Part shown: one piece after another, positions 1 to 6,217 of the stretch
Layout: the number at the start of each line of letters is the position of its first letter
Numbering within the stretch: position 1 is the first letter of the stretch
NCBI GenBank assembly: GCA_012032575.1
Contig: JAAUSP010000197.1
Coordinates: 1-11,895 of the forward strand
Direction: 5' to 3'
Length of the DNA: 11,895 nt
Source of the DNA: Anaerolineales bacterium
GTDB lineage: Bacteria > Chloroflexota > Anaerolineae > 4572-78 > J111
Made by a program: the position numbers and the translations under genes
Notes under the pieces: model-generated
Database searches by the model: none
What the model was told of the DNA's origin: nothing
What the model saw: the letters and a program-made list of their open reading frames with translations, nothing else

Positions 1-2
1 GA

Positions 3-95
3 AGCCCGTTACACAAGGGTCCGGCAGGGGACCGTTCACCTAACTTCTCAGCGTTGTTTAATGCCTTCAAGAACGCTCCGCCAGCGACGGAGTAA
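3..95 (+). CDS. C-terminal tail of an unidentified protein (truncated by window start)
   Basis: The frame starting at base 3 is open from the window edge to a TAA at 93-95. Its tail reads PNFSALFNAFKNAPPATE, a plausible hydrophilic protein C-terminus, and a strong intrinsic terminator follows 45 bases later on the same strand. Frame 1 is also open, to a TAG at 106-108, but its product is rich in arginine and looks less natural. About 30 residues are too few to name a family. The main support is the position in front of the terminator; the choice of frame is uncertain. Confidence 0.4.
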   Translation, partial: SPLHKGPAGDRSPNFSALFNAFKNAPPATE

Positions 96-108
96 CGGAA
101 ATGAGTAG

Positions 109-126
109 GTCAAACTTGAGTTTGAC
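109..126. repeat. Small perfect palindrome GTCAAAC-TTGA-GTTTGAC
   Basis: Seven-base arms (109-115 and 120-126) pair perfectly around a TTGA loop. The left arm lies in a motif, AGTAGGTCAAACTTGAG (104-120), that recurs with one substitution and one extra base at 279-296. It stands between the stop codon of the upstream tail and the terminator. It may be an intergenic repeat or a processing hairpin; no function is claimed. Confidence 0.5.
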
Positions 127-138
127 TGATGATAGACA

Positions 139-178
139 AAGGGCGAGTGAACCTGTTGGTTCGCTCGCCCTTCTTTTT
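139..178 (+). terminator. Strong rho-independent terminator
   Basis: The arms 141-153 and 158-170 form a 13-bp GC-rich stem (one G-U wobble) closed by a TGTT loop. Two more A-T pairs extend it to 139-172. A T-rich tract, TTCTTTTT, follows directly at 171-178. This is a textbook plus-strand intrinsic terminator, and it implies a transcribed gene entering from the left edge. Confidence 0.88.
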
Positions 179-302
179 CAACCCGGTGGTTAAAGTTTGT
201 TTCTTCTTAGAGCGCCGTATTTTTCTAGACAGCTTTAATAGCTGCTGTTTCTGCTATTTCCCGCCTTTTTTCAGTATCAGTAGGTCCAAATTTGAGCAGC
301 CA

Positions 303-341
303 GCACGCCCACGTGCGGCTCCGTTCGGCACGTAGGCGTGC
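303..341. repeat. GC-rich inverted repeat GCACGCCCACGTGC / GCACGTAGGCGTGC
   Basis: The 14-base arms at 303-316 and 328-341 are reverse complements except for one C-A mismatch, with an 11-base loop. No T-tract follows on either strand, so a simple intrinsic terminator is not supported. It may be a REP-type palindrome or a structural remnant. Confidence 0.5.
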
Positions 342-417
342 CCGCTTCGTGTCCTCGGAAATTGGATCCACTGAGTATAAAACTATTTCCTGGCCCCGTC
401 AAGGATGTTTTATACAG

Positions 418-447
418 ACCTCATAGGTTTTGAAAAACCTATGAGGT
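418..447. terminator. 14-bp hairpin downstream of the dehydrogenase
   Basis: The arms 418-431 and 434-447 pair perfectly (ACCTCATAGGTTTT against its complement) around a GA centre. The hairpin lies about 35 bases beyond the stop codon of the minus-strand dehydrogenase, where a terminator belongs. On the minus strand the stem ends inward with an A/T run, but the T-tract after the stem is weak, so termination is inferred. It may also be a dispersed palindrome. Confidence 0.45.
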
Positions 448-483
448 ATCCCGCCATAAGTGAACAGAGGCAGCCAGACTCAC

Positions 484-1389
484 TCAACTGCCCGCCGGGG
501 GAAGCGCTTCTATCTCGAAACCGGCCAGGTGTTCCAGGGCTTTGACCAGGGCGTGATTGCCCTGACTGCCCAATCCCTGGGCTTGCAGAGTGCGGTAAAG
601 CTGAAAAATCAAAGCGGTGCCGGGCAGCGGCACACCCAGTTCGTCGGCGGCATTCAGGATGAGGCGGACATCTTTCTGCTGCAAGTCAATGGTAAAGCCA
701 GGCCGCCAGTCGCGCTGCAATATCTGGGGACCGCGATTGCTCAACATCCAACTGCCGGCTGCGCCGGCGGCAACTGCTTCCAGGGCTTTGGCTGTATCCA
801 CCCCGCCGGCCTGGGCAAACAGCAGCGCCTCACACATCGCCAGGCAGTTGCCGACCACCAATATCTGGTTGACCAGCTTGACGGTCTGACCCGCGCCTGC
901 GGGTCCCACGTGGGTAATCTTCTTGCCGATGGCCTCAAAGACCGGCGTGGCCCGCTCGACATCTTTGGCTTCCCCGCCGACCATAATCGAAAGAGTCCCC
1001 CGCGCCGCGCCTTCACTGCCGCCGCTGACCGGCGCGTCGAGCATTGCTGCTCCCTTTTCGGTCAGCTTTTCGGCCAGGTTGCGGGTGGCCAGTGGGCTGA
1101 TGGTGCTGCAATCAATCACCAGACTGCCGGCTTTTACCCCGGCCAGTACGCCGTTTTCGCCCAGGATAACGCCCTCCACATCCGGTGTATCGCTGACGCA
1201 AATCAGGACGATGTCGCTGCGGGCGGCTACGTCGGCGGGGTGCTGGCCGGCCTCAGCCCCGGCGGCCAGCAGCGGCTCGGCTTTGCTGGCAGTGCGGTTC
1301 CAGACCGTCAACGGAAACCCGGCTTTTAACAGATTCTGGGCCATGCCCTGGCCCATAATCCCCAGGCCAATAAATCCAATTTTCTCCAT
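484..1389 (-). CDS. NAD(P)-dependent beta-hydroxyacid dehydrogenase (3-hydroxyisobutyrate dehydrogenase / tartronate semialdehyde reductase family)
   Basis: A 301-residue cytosolic oxidoreductase, full length for the family. Residues 4-15 (IGFIGLGIMGQG) form the Rossmann GxGxxG dinucleotide site. Residues 118-124 (DAPVSGG) are the substrate-binding signature. GPAGAGQTVKLVNQ (162-175) carries the catalytic lysine K171 and N174. The helical C-terminal domain contains the expected PGFTIDLQQKD segment. Family members interconvert beta-hydroxyacids and semialdehydes such as 3-hydroxyisobutyrate or tartronate semialdehyde, and sequence alone does not separate these substrates. The ATG is well set: AAGGGAG lies 8 bases upstream on the coding strand. 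The gene stands alone, transcribed leftward, with a hairpin beyond its 3' end and a repeat-rich region before its 5' end. Family assignment is firm; substrate is unknown. Confidence 0.93.
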   Translation of the reverse strand: MEKIGFIGLGIMGQGMAQNLLKAGFPLTVWNRTASKAEPLLAAGAEAGQHPADVAARSDIVLICVSDTPDVEGVILGENGVLAGVKAGSLVIDCSTISPLATRNLAEKLTEKGAAMLDAPVSGGSEGAARGTLSIMVGGEAKDVERATPVFEAIGKKITHVGPAGAGQTVKLVNQILVVGNCLAMCEALLFAQAGGVDTAKALEAVAAGAAGSWMLSNRGPQILQRDWRPGFTIDLQQKDVRLILNAADELGVPLPGTALIFQLYRTLQAQGLGSQGNHALVKALEHLAGFEIEALPPAGS

Positions 1390-1420
1390 GATAATATCTC
1401 CCTTGTTGTAATTACTTTTA

Positions 1421-1669
1421 GGCTGAGGCTAAGGCTAAGGCTAAGCAGGACAAAACGACTGGTGCCTTATTCTTAATACATGATTGCGTAAATTCGTCGC
1501 GATTTGGTGTACCCGGTGCCTGGCATGTCATTTCGAACGCCAGCGAGAAATCCTCTTGCTCGCCATAACATTTTAGGCATTGGTAACGAAGATTCCTCCC
1601 TGCGGTCGGAATGACATAATTTCGTTAGGAACTAATGCAAGGTTATTCTTAGCCTTAGCCTTAGCCTCA
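1421..1669. repeat. Nested inverted-repeat element with GGCTAA hexamer termini (MITE-like)
   Basis: The outer arms are 1424-1445 and 1648-1669, a perfect 22-bp inverted repeat built of GGCTAA hexamers (left block: one GGCTGA then three GGCTAA units). Inside lies a second imperfect inverted repeat, 1526-1552 against 1591-1616, opening with TGTCATTTCGA and closing with TCGGAATGACA. That inner pair resembles a palindromic intergenic repeat seen in many bacterial genomes. A 9-base direct repeat TTATTCTTA occurs at 1467-1475 and 1643-1651. There is no coding capacity. It could be a non-autonomous mobile element or two repeat families nested by chance. Confidence 0.6.
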
Positions 1670-1891
1670 CAGAAAGCATTGGTTTAGCGGGTAAGTAAAC
1701 ATCCCCTGCCTAAAGTGGGCCTATCCTACCATTGTTTTTGTAATCAAGCCAATCAAATTAATACCTTAACTATTGAGTCTTTGTACACGGGTAAGAATTT
1801 TGCCACCCATTGCACAAACCTTCGGCACAAAAATCTTTTAGTGAAAATTCGTGCAATTCGGGGCAAAAAACCTGTTGGATCAAGGCTATGC

Positions 1892-1920
1892 TTGCCAAAT
1901 CCCCCCGCCAATTGTAGAAT
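1892..1920 (+). promoter_or_regulatory. Sigma70-type promoter of the ABC transporter operon
   Basis: The -35 box TTGCCA (1892-1897) and -10 box TAGAAT (1915-1920) each match consensus at five of six positions and are separated by exactly 17 bases. A start around 1926-1928 would leave a leader of roughly 25 bases before the permease ATG at 1951. This is the best-scoring promoter I can find by eye upstream of the operon. It is inferred from sequence only. Confidence 0.6.
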
Positions 1921-1950
1921 GGATCACTTCATAGAAAGATACCCGCGTTC

Positions 1951-2760
1951 ATGACAATCTTGTTCCGACTTCCCTGGTGGTTTCTGCTGATAGTGCTGGC
2001 TGGGCTGACCCTGGCCTATGCTTTTTACAACAACCAAACCTACGCCGACGTTTTTGACTTTGTTAAAGCCGGTCTGATCACCACCATCCAGGTCACGCTG
2101 ACAGCCTATGCCATTGCCATCACCATTGGCTTGTTGACCGGCCTGGCCCGCGTTTCCAAGAACCCGGTGATCTATAATATTGCCACGCTGTACGTGCAGA
2201 TTATGCGCGGCGTACCTATTTTAGTGACCTTGTTGTACACCGCTTTTGTGGTCACACCCTGGGCTATTACAGGTATCAACAGCCTGGGGGCGGGCCTGGC
2301 CGAAGCGGGCCTGCTGCCGCCGGAAAACTCGCTCACGGCCTTAAGTATCCGTGATGTAGACTTTGTGGCGCGGGCTATTATCGCCCTGGCTATCAGTTAC
2401 GGCGCTTTTTCAGCCGAAATCTTCCGGGCGGGGATTGAGTCCATTGGCCGGGGGCAAATGGAGGCGGCCCGCTCGCTGGGGATGAGTTATTTTCAGGCCA
2501 TGCGTTATATCATTTTACCCCAGGCGGTGCGGCGAGTGCTGCCGCCCTTGGGCAACGATTTTATCGCCATGCTTAAGGAGTCTTCCCTGGTTTCAGCGCT
2601 GGGGGTGCGCGATATTACCCAACTGGGCAAGCTGTACGCCTCCAGTTCCTTTCGCTATCTGGAAACCTATACCGCCGTGGCTTTTTTGTATTTGACCATG
2701 ACCATTGTGCTGTCGTTAGGGGTCAAGGCGATGGAACGAAAGCTGAAGACCGATGAGTGA
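1951..2760 (+). CDS. Polar amino acid ABC transporter permease (HisM/GlnP family)
   Basis: A 269-residue integral membrane protein of the HisMQ-type permease family, which forms the transmembrane channel of amino acid importers. Hydrophobic segments lie near residues 9-26, 38-65, 78-104, 138-158 and 240-258. [11 protein letters not shown] (86-96) is the usual conserved segment of this family. The EAA loop that contacts the ATPase is clear at about 160-200 ([15 protein letters not shown], then [12 protein letters not shown]). A longer loop at 105-135 separates two membrane segments. The ATG at 1951 has only a weak AAAGA upstream but sits about 25 bases after a good promoter; a TTG at 1960 is an alternative start. 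The stop overlaps the ATPase start by 8 bases, which indicates translational coupling. No periplasmic or lipoprotein binding subunit is encoded nearby. Confidence 0.93.
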   Translation: MTILFRLPWWFLLIVLAGLTLAYAFYNNQTYADVFDFVKAGLITTIQVTLTAYAIAITIGLLTGLARVSKNPVIYNIATLYVQIMRGVPILVTLLYTAFVVTPWAITGINSLGAGLAEAGLLPPENSLTALSIRDVDFVARAIIALAISYGAFSAEIFRAGIESIGRGQMEAARSLGMSYFQAMRYIILPQAVRRVLPPLGNDFIAMLKESSLVSALGVRDITQLGKLYASSSFRYLETYTAVAFLYLTMTIVLSLGVKAMERKLKTDE

Positions 2761-3493
2761 CGAAGGCATCATTGTCGTCAGGAACCTGGACAAACATTTT
2801 GGTTCGGTGCAGGCGGTCAATGATGTCAGCCTGACCGTCAAAGCGGGCGAAGTGGTGGTCATCATCGGTCCCAGCGGTTCCGGCAAGTCAACCTTGCTGC
2901 GCTGCATCAATCACCTGGAAATGCCCACCGCCGGGGATATTTGGGTGGACGGCATGCATCTGAGCCGTAAAACCAAAGACATCAACGCGGTACGGCGGGA
3001 AATCGGCATGGTTTTCCAGCAGTTCAACCTTTTTCCACACCTGACCGCCCTGGAAAACATCACTATCGCCCAGACGGTAGTCCGCAAACGCAGCCGGGAA
3101 GAGGCGCTGACGATTGCCCGGCAGCAGTTGGCCCGCGTCGGCATCCCCGAAAAAGAAAATGTTTATCCCAGCCACCTCTCCGGCGGGCAGCAGCAGCGGG
3201 TCGCCATTGCCCGCGCCCTGGCCATGCATCCCAAGATCATGCTCTTCGACGAGCCGACCAGCGCCCTCGACCCGGAAATGATTAAAGAAGTGCTGGAGGT
3301 GATGCAAAACCTGGCTAAAGAAGGCATGACGATGGTCGTCGTTACCCATGAAATGGGCTTTGCCCGCAACGCCGCCAGACGGGTCATCTTCATGGACGAA
3401 GGCCGCATTGTCGAAGACGCGGCCCCGGACCAACTCTTCACCCAACCTCAACACGAGCGGACAAAGCTGTTTTTGAGTAAGATATTGTATTAA
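2753..3493 (+). CDS. Polar amino acid ABC transporter ATP-binding protein (GlnQ/HisP family)
   Basis: A 246-residue cytosolic ATPase that powers the permease encoded just upstream. Seen in order: Walker [10 protein letters not shown] (39-47), Q-loop at Q89-Q90 within [13 protein letters not shown], the ABC signature LSGGQQQR (142-149), Walker B IMLFDEP (162-168) with catalytic E167, the D-loop SALD (170-173), and the H-loop histidine H199 in [11 protein letters not shown]. Length and the [12 protein letters not shown] and THEMGFAR segments are typical of the GlnQ/HisP/ArtP subfamily, so polar amino acids are the likely cargo; the exact amino acid cannot be told. The ATG overlaps the permease stop by 8 bases, and the aldo/keto reductase follows after 15 bases. 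Confidence 0.95.
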   Translation: MSDEGIIVVRNLDKHFGSVQAVNDVSLTVKAGEVVVIIGPSGSGKSTLLRCINHLEMPTAGDIWVDGMHLSRKTKDINAVRREIGMVFQQFNLFPHLTALENITIAQTVVRKRSREEALTIARQQLARVGIPEKENVYPSHLSGGQQQRVAIARALAMHPKIMLFDEPTSALDPEMIKEVLEVMQNLAKEGMTMVVVTHEMGFARNAARRVIFMDEGRIVEDAAPDQLFTQPQHERTKLFLSKILY

Positions 3494-3508
3494 AAAGGAG
3501 GCACTCTG

Positions 3509-4519
3509 ATGGAATATCGTGTTTTAGGCAGCAGTGGGGTCAAGGTTTCGCCGTTGTGTTTGGGTACCATGAACTTTGGCGGGCCGACGCCGGCAGACGA
3601 GTCTATCCGTATGCTTAACCGCGCTCTCAGCGGGGGAATCAATATTATTGATACGGCCAATATGTATAACGGCGGTGAAAGCGAGCGGATTGTCGGCCGG
3701 GCCTTGAAAGAAAACGGGCAGCGTGATAGAATTGTGCTGGCCACCAAAGTGTACAATGCTATGGGCGACGGCCCCAACGACCAGGAATTATCGCGCTATC
3801 ATATTGTCAAAGCCTGCGAGGACTCGCTGCGCCGGCTGCAAACCGACCGGATTGACCTGTACCAACTGCACCGGCCCTCCCCTTTTATTCCCCACGAGGA
3901 AACCCTGCGGGCACTGGATGACCTGGTGCGGGCGGGCAAAGTGCTGTCTATTGGCTCCAGCACCTTTCCGGCCTGGACCATTATGGAAGGCCTGGCTCTC
4001 AGCCGGCAGTACGGTTGGGTGCGCTACACCAGCGAGCAGCCGCCCTACAATTTGCTGGATCGGCGCATTGAAAACGAGCTAATCCCGCTGGCCCAAAAGT
4101 ATAATCTGGCCGTGCTGCCCTGGTCGCCCATGGCCATGGGGCTGCTGGCCGGCAAATATCTACCCGGCGAGGCCCCGCCGCCTGGCTCGCGCCTGGCCGA
4201 AGGGCGCAACTTTATGAATGAGCGGGTCAACCTGAGCGGGCGCGAAGTCGGGGCCAGAATGGTCGAACTGGCCCGTGAGCGCGGCGTGACTGCTTCGCAG
4301 TTGGCCCTGTTGTGGTGCAAAGACCAGCCCGGCATCACCGCCCCCATTTTTGGACCGCGCACCCTGGCCCAGGTCGAGGATGCCCTGCCGGTGCTGGAGA
4401 TGTCGCTCAAGGACGAAGACCGGCCTATCTTCGACCGCCTGGTTCACCCCGGCAATGCCGTAGCCGATTTTCATAATAGTGCATGGTGGATGAAAGCGAG
4501 GATAGGGAGTAAGGAGTAA
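3509..4519 (+). CDS. Aldo/keto reductase
   Basis: A 336-residue NADPH-dependent oxidoreductase with a TIM-barrel fold, cytosolic. The catalytic tetrad is complete: D48 and Y53 (IDTANMYNGGESE), K80 (ATKVYN) and H121 (YQLHRP). Late cofactor-binding features include IFGPRTLAQVEDAL near 310-322. It reduces aldehydes or ketones; the substrate is not predictable, though the sequence is of the Tas/YghZ-like type rather than the xylose reductase type. Start choice is firm: AAGGAGG lies 7-8 bases before the ATG, the strongest ribosome site in the window. It follows the ATPase by 15 bases, probably in one operon. Its final residues IGSKE and the TAA stop are encoded inside a tandem heptamer block (4502-4557), so the natural 3' end may have been replaced or extended by the repeat. 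Confidence 0.93.
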   Translation: MEYRVLGSSGVKVSPLCLGTMNFGGPTPADESIRMLNRALSGGINIIDTANMYNGGESERIVGRALKENGQRDRIVLATKVYNAMGDGPNDQELSRYHIVKACEDSLRRLQTDRIDLYQLHRPSPFIPHEETLRALDDLVRAGKVLSIGSSTFPAWTIMEGLALSRQYGWVRYTSEQPPYNLLDRRIENELIPLAQKYNLAVLPWSPMAMGLLAGKYLPGEAPPPGSRLAEGRNFMNERVNLSGREVGARMVELARERGVTASQLALLWCKDQPGITAPIFGPRTLAQVEDALPVLEMSLKDEDRPIFDRLVHPGNAVADFHNSAWWMKARIGSKE

Positions 4520-4622
4520 GAAGTAGGGAGTAGGGAGTAAGGAGTAAGGAGTAAGGGCATATTAACCCTACTACCTACTACCTACTACCTACTACCTGCT
4601 GCCTGCTGCCTACTGCCTGCTG
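4502..4622. repeat. Facing blocks of heptanucleotide repeats, 8 + 8 units
   Basis: The left block (4502-4557) is eight consecutive 7-mers of the form GTARGGA. The right block (4567-4622) is eight consecutive 7-mers of the form CCTRCTR. A 9-base AT-rich spacer, CATATTAAC, divides them. In the better register five or six of every seven positions can pair, so the whole can fold as a long imperfect hairpin with a regular mismatch. The left block supplies the end and stop of the aldo/keto reductase. The right block runs to within 3 bases of the next ATG and leaves that gene without a Shine-Dalgarno. The design resembles the heptanucleotide STRR repeats known from heterocystous cyanobacteria. Confidence 0.85.
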
Positions 4623-4625
4623 CCT

Positions 4626-5642
4626 ATGAGTCTTGCTCCGGCAAAACCCTTCCCTCGCCTCTGGTCGTTAGAGGCCGGGGTGGCGATGGTGGTTACGGAT
4701 TTGCATGGCGATTGGGACGCTTACCGGCGTTACCGTGATCGCTTTGTGGCGCTGCAAGCTGGCGGTCAGGCGGATTGGCTTATCTTTACCGGCGATATGA
4801 TCCACCGCGAACAAGAGGATGCGCCTGACCCTTCGCTGGAGCTGGTGCTGGATGTGCTGGCTTTGCAGGCTACTTATGGTCAGGCCGTTATTTATCTGTG
4901 CGGCAACCACGAATTACCCCATCTTTATCACTTTGCTCTGACCAAAGGCAATCGGACCTATACGCCCGCCTTTGAAGCGGCGCTGGCGGTCAGTCCCCAT
5001 CGGGCCGAAGTGATAGCGCTCTTTGAGTCGCTGCCGTTTTATCTTCGCACCCGTGCCGGGGTCATGTTGACCCACGCTGGGGCGGCGGCTCCTCTGGCTA
5101 ACCCGATCAATGCCCGCAAGCTGTTTAACTGGAACCACCGGCATCTGTTCGACTGGGCCGACGACATTATGGCTGGTCAGGAGGTGGAGTCGTTGCGGCA
5201 GGGTTATGCCAAAATACAGCAAGCCCCCTACGATTTAATGGCCAATTATTACCTGGCCGTCTCCGGCCCGACTGATCCGCGTTACAATGATTTGCTGCGG
5301 GGTTTTTTGGCGACCCAATATCCCGAGTTCAACTCGCTGCTGTGGCCGGCGCTCTTTACCCGTTGCGAGCAGGAATACGGCGCAGCCGATTATGCTATCT
5401 TTGTTGAAGCGCTGCTGAAAGAGGCCGCGATTAACTTCTACCCGCAGCGAGCATTGGTAGCAGGTCATATGACGTTGCGCGGGGGCCATCAAAAAGTGAC
5501 GCGGCAGCACCTGCGACTGGCCAGCGCTCACCACGCCACGCCGCGCGAGGCCGGCCAATATTTGCTGTTTGATGTGGCGAAGCCAATTCAACGCATGGAA
5601 GATTTGTTGCCGGGGTTGGCGAGTGTGTACAGAGGAGATTAG
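4626..5642 (+). CDS. Calcineurin-like metallophosphoesterase (Ser/Thr phosphatase-like)
   Basis: A 338-residue protein with the metal-binding blocks of the metallophosphoesterase fold, in order: TDLHGDW (24-30, D25 and H27), FTGDMIHRE (54-62, D57), CGNHE (92-96, N94 and H95), LTHAG (148-152, H150) and AGHM (279-282, H281). The GDxHG and GDxxDR motifs are slightly altered (TDLHG, GDMIHR), while the metal ligands themselves are kept. Phosphoester or phosphoprotein hydrolysis is expected; the substrate is unknown. The family core is shorter, and the helical stretch at about 160-270 looks like an inserted or cap region. The ATG directly follows the pyrimidine-rich heptamer block, so no Shine-Dalgarno precedes it; the GTG at 4680 is too late to keep the first strand intact. 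The TAG stop lies inside another heptamer block. Confidence 0.88.
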   Translation: MSLAPAKPFPRLWSLEAGVAMVVTDLHGDWDAYRRYRDRFVALQAGGQADWLIFTGDMIHREQEDAPDPSLELVLDVLALQATYGQAVIYLCGNHELPHLYHFALTKGNRTYTPAFEAALAVSPHRAEVIALFESLPFYLRTRAGVMLTHAGAAAPLANPINARKLFNWNHRHLFDWADDIMAGQEVESLRQGYAKIQQAPYDLMANYYLAVSGPTDPRYNDLLRGFLATQYPEFNSLLWPALFTRCEQEYGAADYAIFVEALLKEAAINFYPQRALVAGHMTLRGGHQKVTRQHLRLASAHHATPREAGQYLLFDVAKPIQRMEDLLPGLASVYRGD

Positions 5643-5686
5643 AGATTGGAGATTATGAATCTCTAATCTCCAATCTCTAATTCTCC
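5634..5686. repeat. Heptamer inverted repeat, 3 + 3 units, between convergent genes
   Basis: Three 7-mers of type RGAGATT (5634-5654) face three 7-mers of type AATCTCY (5658-5678) across the 3-base centre ATG, with an extra AATTCTCC to 5686. The arms pair along their length with two G-U wobbles and one A-C mismatch. It lies between the metallophosphoesterase stop, which falls inside it, and the stop of the convergent AhpD-like gene three bases beyond. It may act as a two-way terminator, although no T-tract is present. Confidence 0.8.
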
Positions 5687-5688
5687 CA

Positions 5689-6087
5689 CTACTCCAGCGG
5701 CGGAAACACATCTGACTCGACTTGATAGCCTTCGGCCAGCTTGTTGGTGGTGTTGAACATGCCGACAACGGCCATCAGTTCGCCCAGCATTTCGTTGTCC
5801 ATGCCCAGCTTTTTGGCCGCCGCTGTGTGCGAGTTGATACAGTAAGCGCAGCCGGTGGTGGCGCTGACGGCGATAGCGATCATCTCCTTGGTCAGCGGGT
5901 CGAGGCGGCCCGGGGCCATCACCTCCTTCAAATCGCGCCAGACGCGGGCCAGGGTCGGCGGGTGGTTGGCCAGGGCTTTCCAGAAATTGTTAATATATTC
6001 GGTTTGGCGGGTGGCTTTGATGTCGTCATAGACGGCTCGCACATCGGGGCCGGCTTCGTCGTATTCGATTAGTTTGACAGTGGTCAT
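5689..6087 (-). CDS. Carboxymuconolactone decarboxylase family protein (AhpD-like)
   Basis: A 132-residue all-helical protein of the CMD/AhpD family. The redox motif is intact: GCAYCINSH (79-87), giving C80-x-x-C83 followed by H87, preceded by the family's TKEMIAIAVSATT helix. Members with CxxC typically act as alkylhydroperoxidase or thiol-disulfide proteins in peroxide defence; those without it are decarboxylases. A peroxidase-like or reductant role is therefore the better guess, not proved. The ATG at 6087 is preceded by GAGGA with 6-base spacing on the coding strand. Upstream lies a row of GGTTGAA heptamers. The gene is convergent with the metallophosphoesterase and codirectional with the accessory cluster further right, but a hairpin separates them. 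Confidence 0.92.
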   Translation of the reverse strand: MTTVKLIEYDEAGPDVRAVYDDIKATRQTEYINNFWKALANHPPTLARVWRDLKEVMAPGRLDPLTKEMIAIAVSATTGCAYCINSHTAAAKKLGMDNEMLGELMAVVGMFNTTNKLAEGYQVESDVFPPLE

Positions 6088-6098
6088 TTTTTGTCCTC

Positions 6099-6127
6099 GG
6101 TTGAAAGTTGAAGGTTTAATGGTTGAA
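6099..6127. repeat. Short tandem heptamers GGTTGAA in the 5' region of the AhpD-like gene
   Basis: Four 7-mers of type RGTTGAA (6099-6105, 6106-6112, 6113-6119 as GGTTTAA, 6121-6127), with one extra T between the third and fourth. Unlike the neighbouring elements, no facing complementary block is present. It begins at the Shine-Dalgarno edge of the AhpD-like gene, so the units lie in or just before its leader. Confidence 0.6.
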
Positions 6128-6165
6128 AGTCGTTCGTTCTTTCGGGGTTTCGGGGGACCGTATTA

Positions 6166-6217
6166 GCGTGATGCGTGATACGTGAAATTTTCACGCATCA
6201 CGTTTCACGCATCACTT
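6166..6217. repeat. Heptamer inverted repeat, 3 + 3 units, at the 3' end of the accessory cluster
   Basis: Units GCGTGAT, GCGTGAT, ACGTGAA (6166-6186) face TTCACGC, ATCACGT, TTCACGC (6190-6210), with a degenerate fourth unit ATCACTT reaching 6217. The stem runs 6166-6210 with 21 paired positions (one G-U wobble) and two mismatches around a tiny loop. It ends the leftward transcription unit, and the TGA stop of the last gene lies inside the fourth unit on the minus strand. Terminator activity is plausible but not shown. Confidence 0.82.

Larger units (their letters stand above)
179..483. other. Intergenic stretch with no supported gene
   Basis: No reading frame here looks coding; a 68-aa open frame at 129-335 starts inside the terminator and is low-complexity and Phe/Cys-rich. 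The stretch holds the second copy of the AGTAGGTC-type motif (279-296), a GC-rich inverted repeat (303-316 with 328-341, one mismatch, 11-nt loop) that lacks a T-tract, and a long AT-containing hairpin at 418-447. It lies between a plus-strand gene tail and the 3' end of the minus-strand dehydrogenase, so terminators are the expected content. Confidence 0.6.
1390..1950. other. Long intergenic region between divergent genes (repeat element plus promoter)
   Basis: These 561 bases separate the leftward dehydrogenase from the rightward ABC operon. The left half (1421-1669) is a nested inverted-repeat element, and the right half ends in a good promoter at 1892-1920. A 79-aa open frame (1715-1954) crosses that promoter, has an unconvincing composition and no similarity I recognise, so I do not call it. 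The expected substrate-binding-protein gene of the ABC system is absent here. Confidence 0.7.

Noticed and set aside
129..335. 68-aa open frame at the left edge
   Set aside because: It begins at the terminator stem and is a low-complexity Phe/Cys/Ser-rich translation of T-rich intergenic DNA.
460..1329. 289-aa open frame on the plus strand
   Set aside because: It is the antisense shadow of the dehydrogenase, whose catalytic and cofactor motifs are all present on the minus strand.
1715..1954. 79-aa open frame before the permease
   Set aside because: It runs across a good promoter, has no recognisable domain and no ribosome site, and overlaps the permease start.
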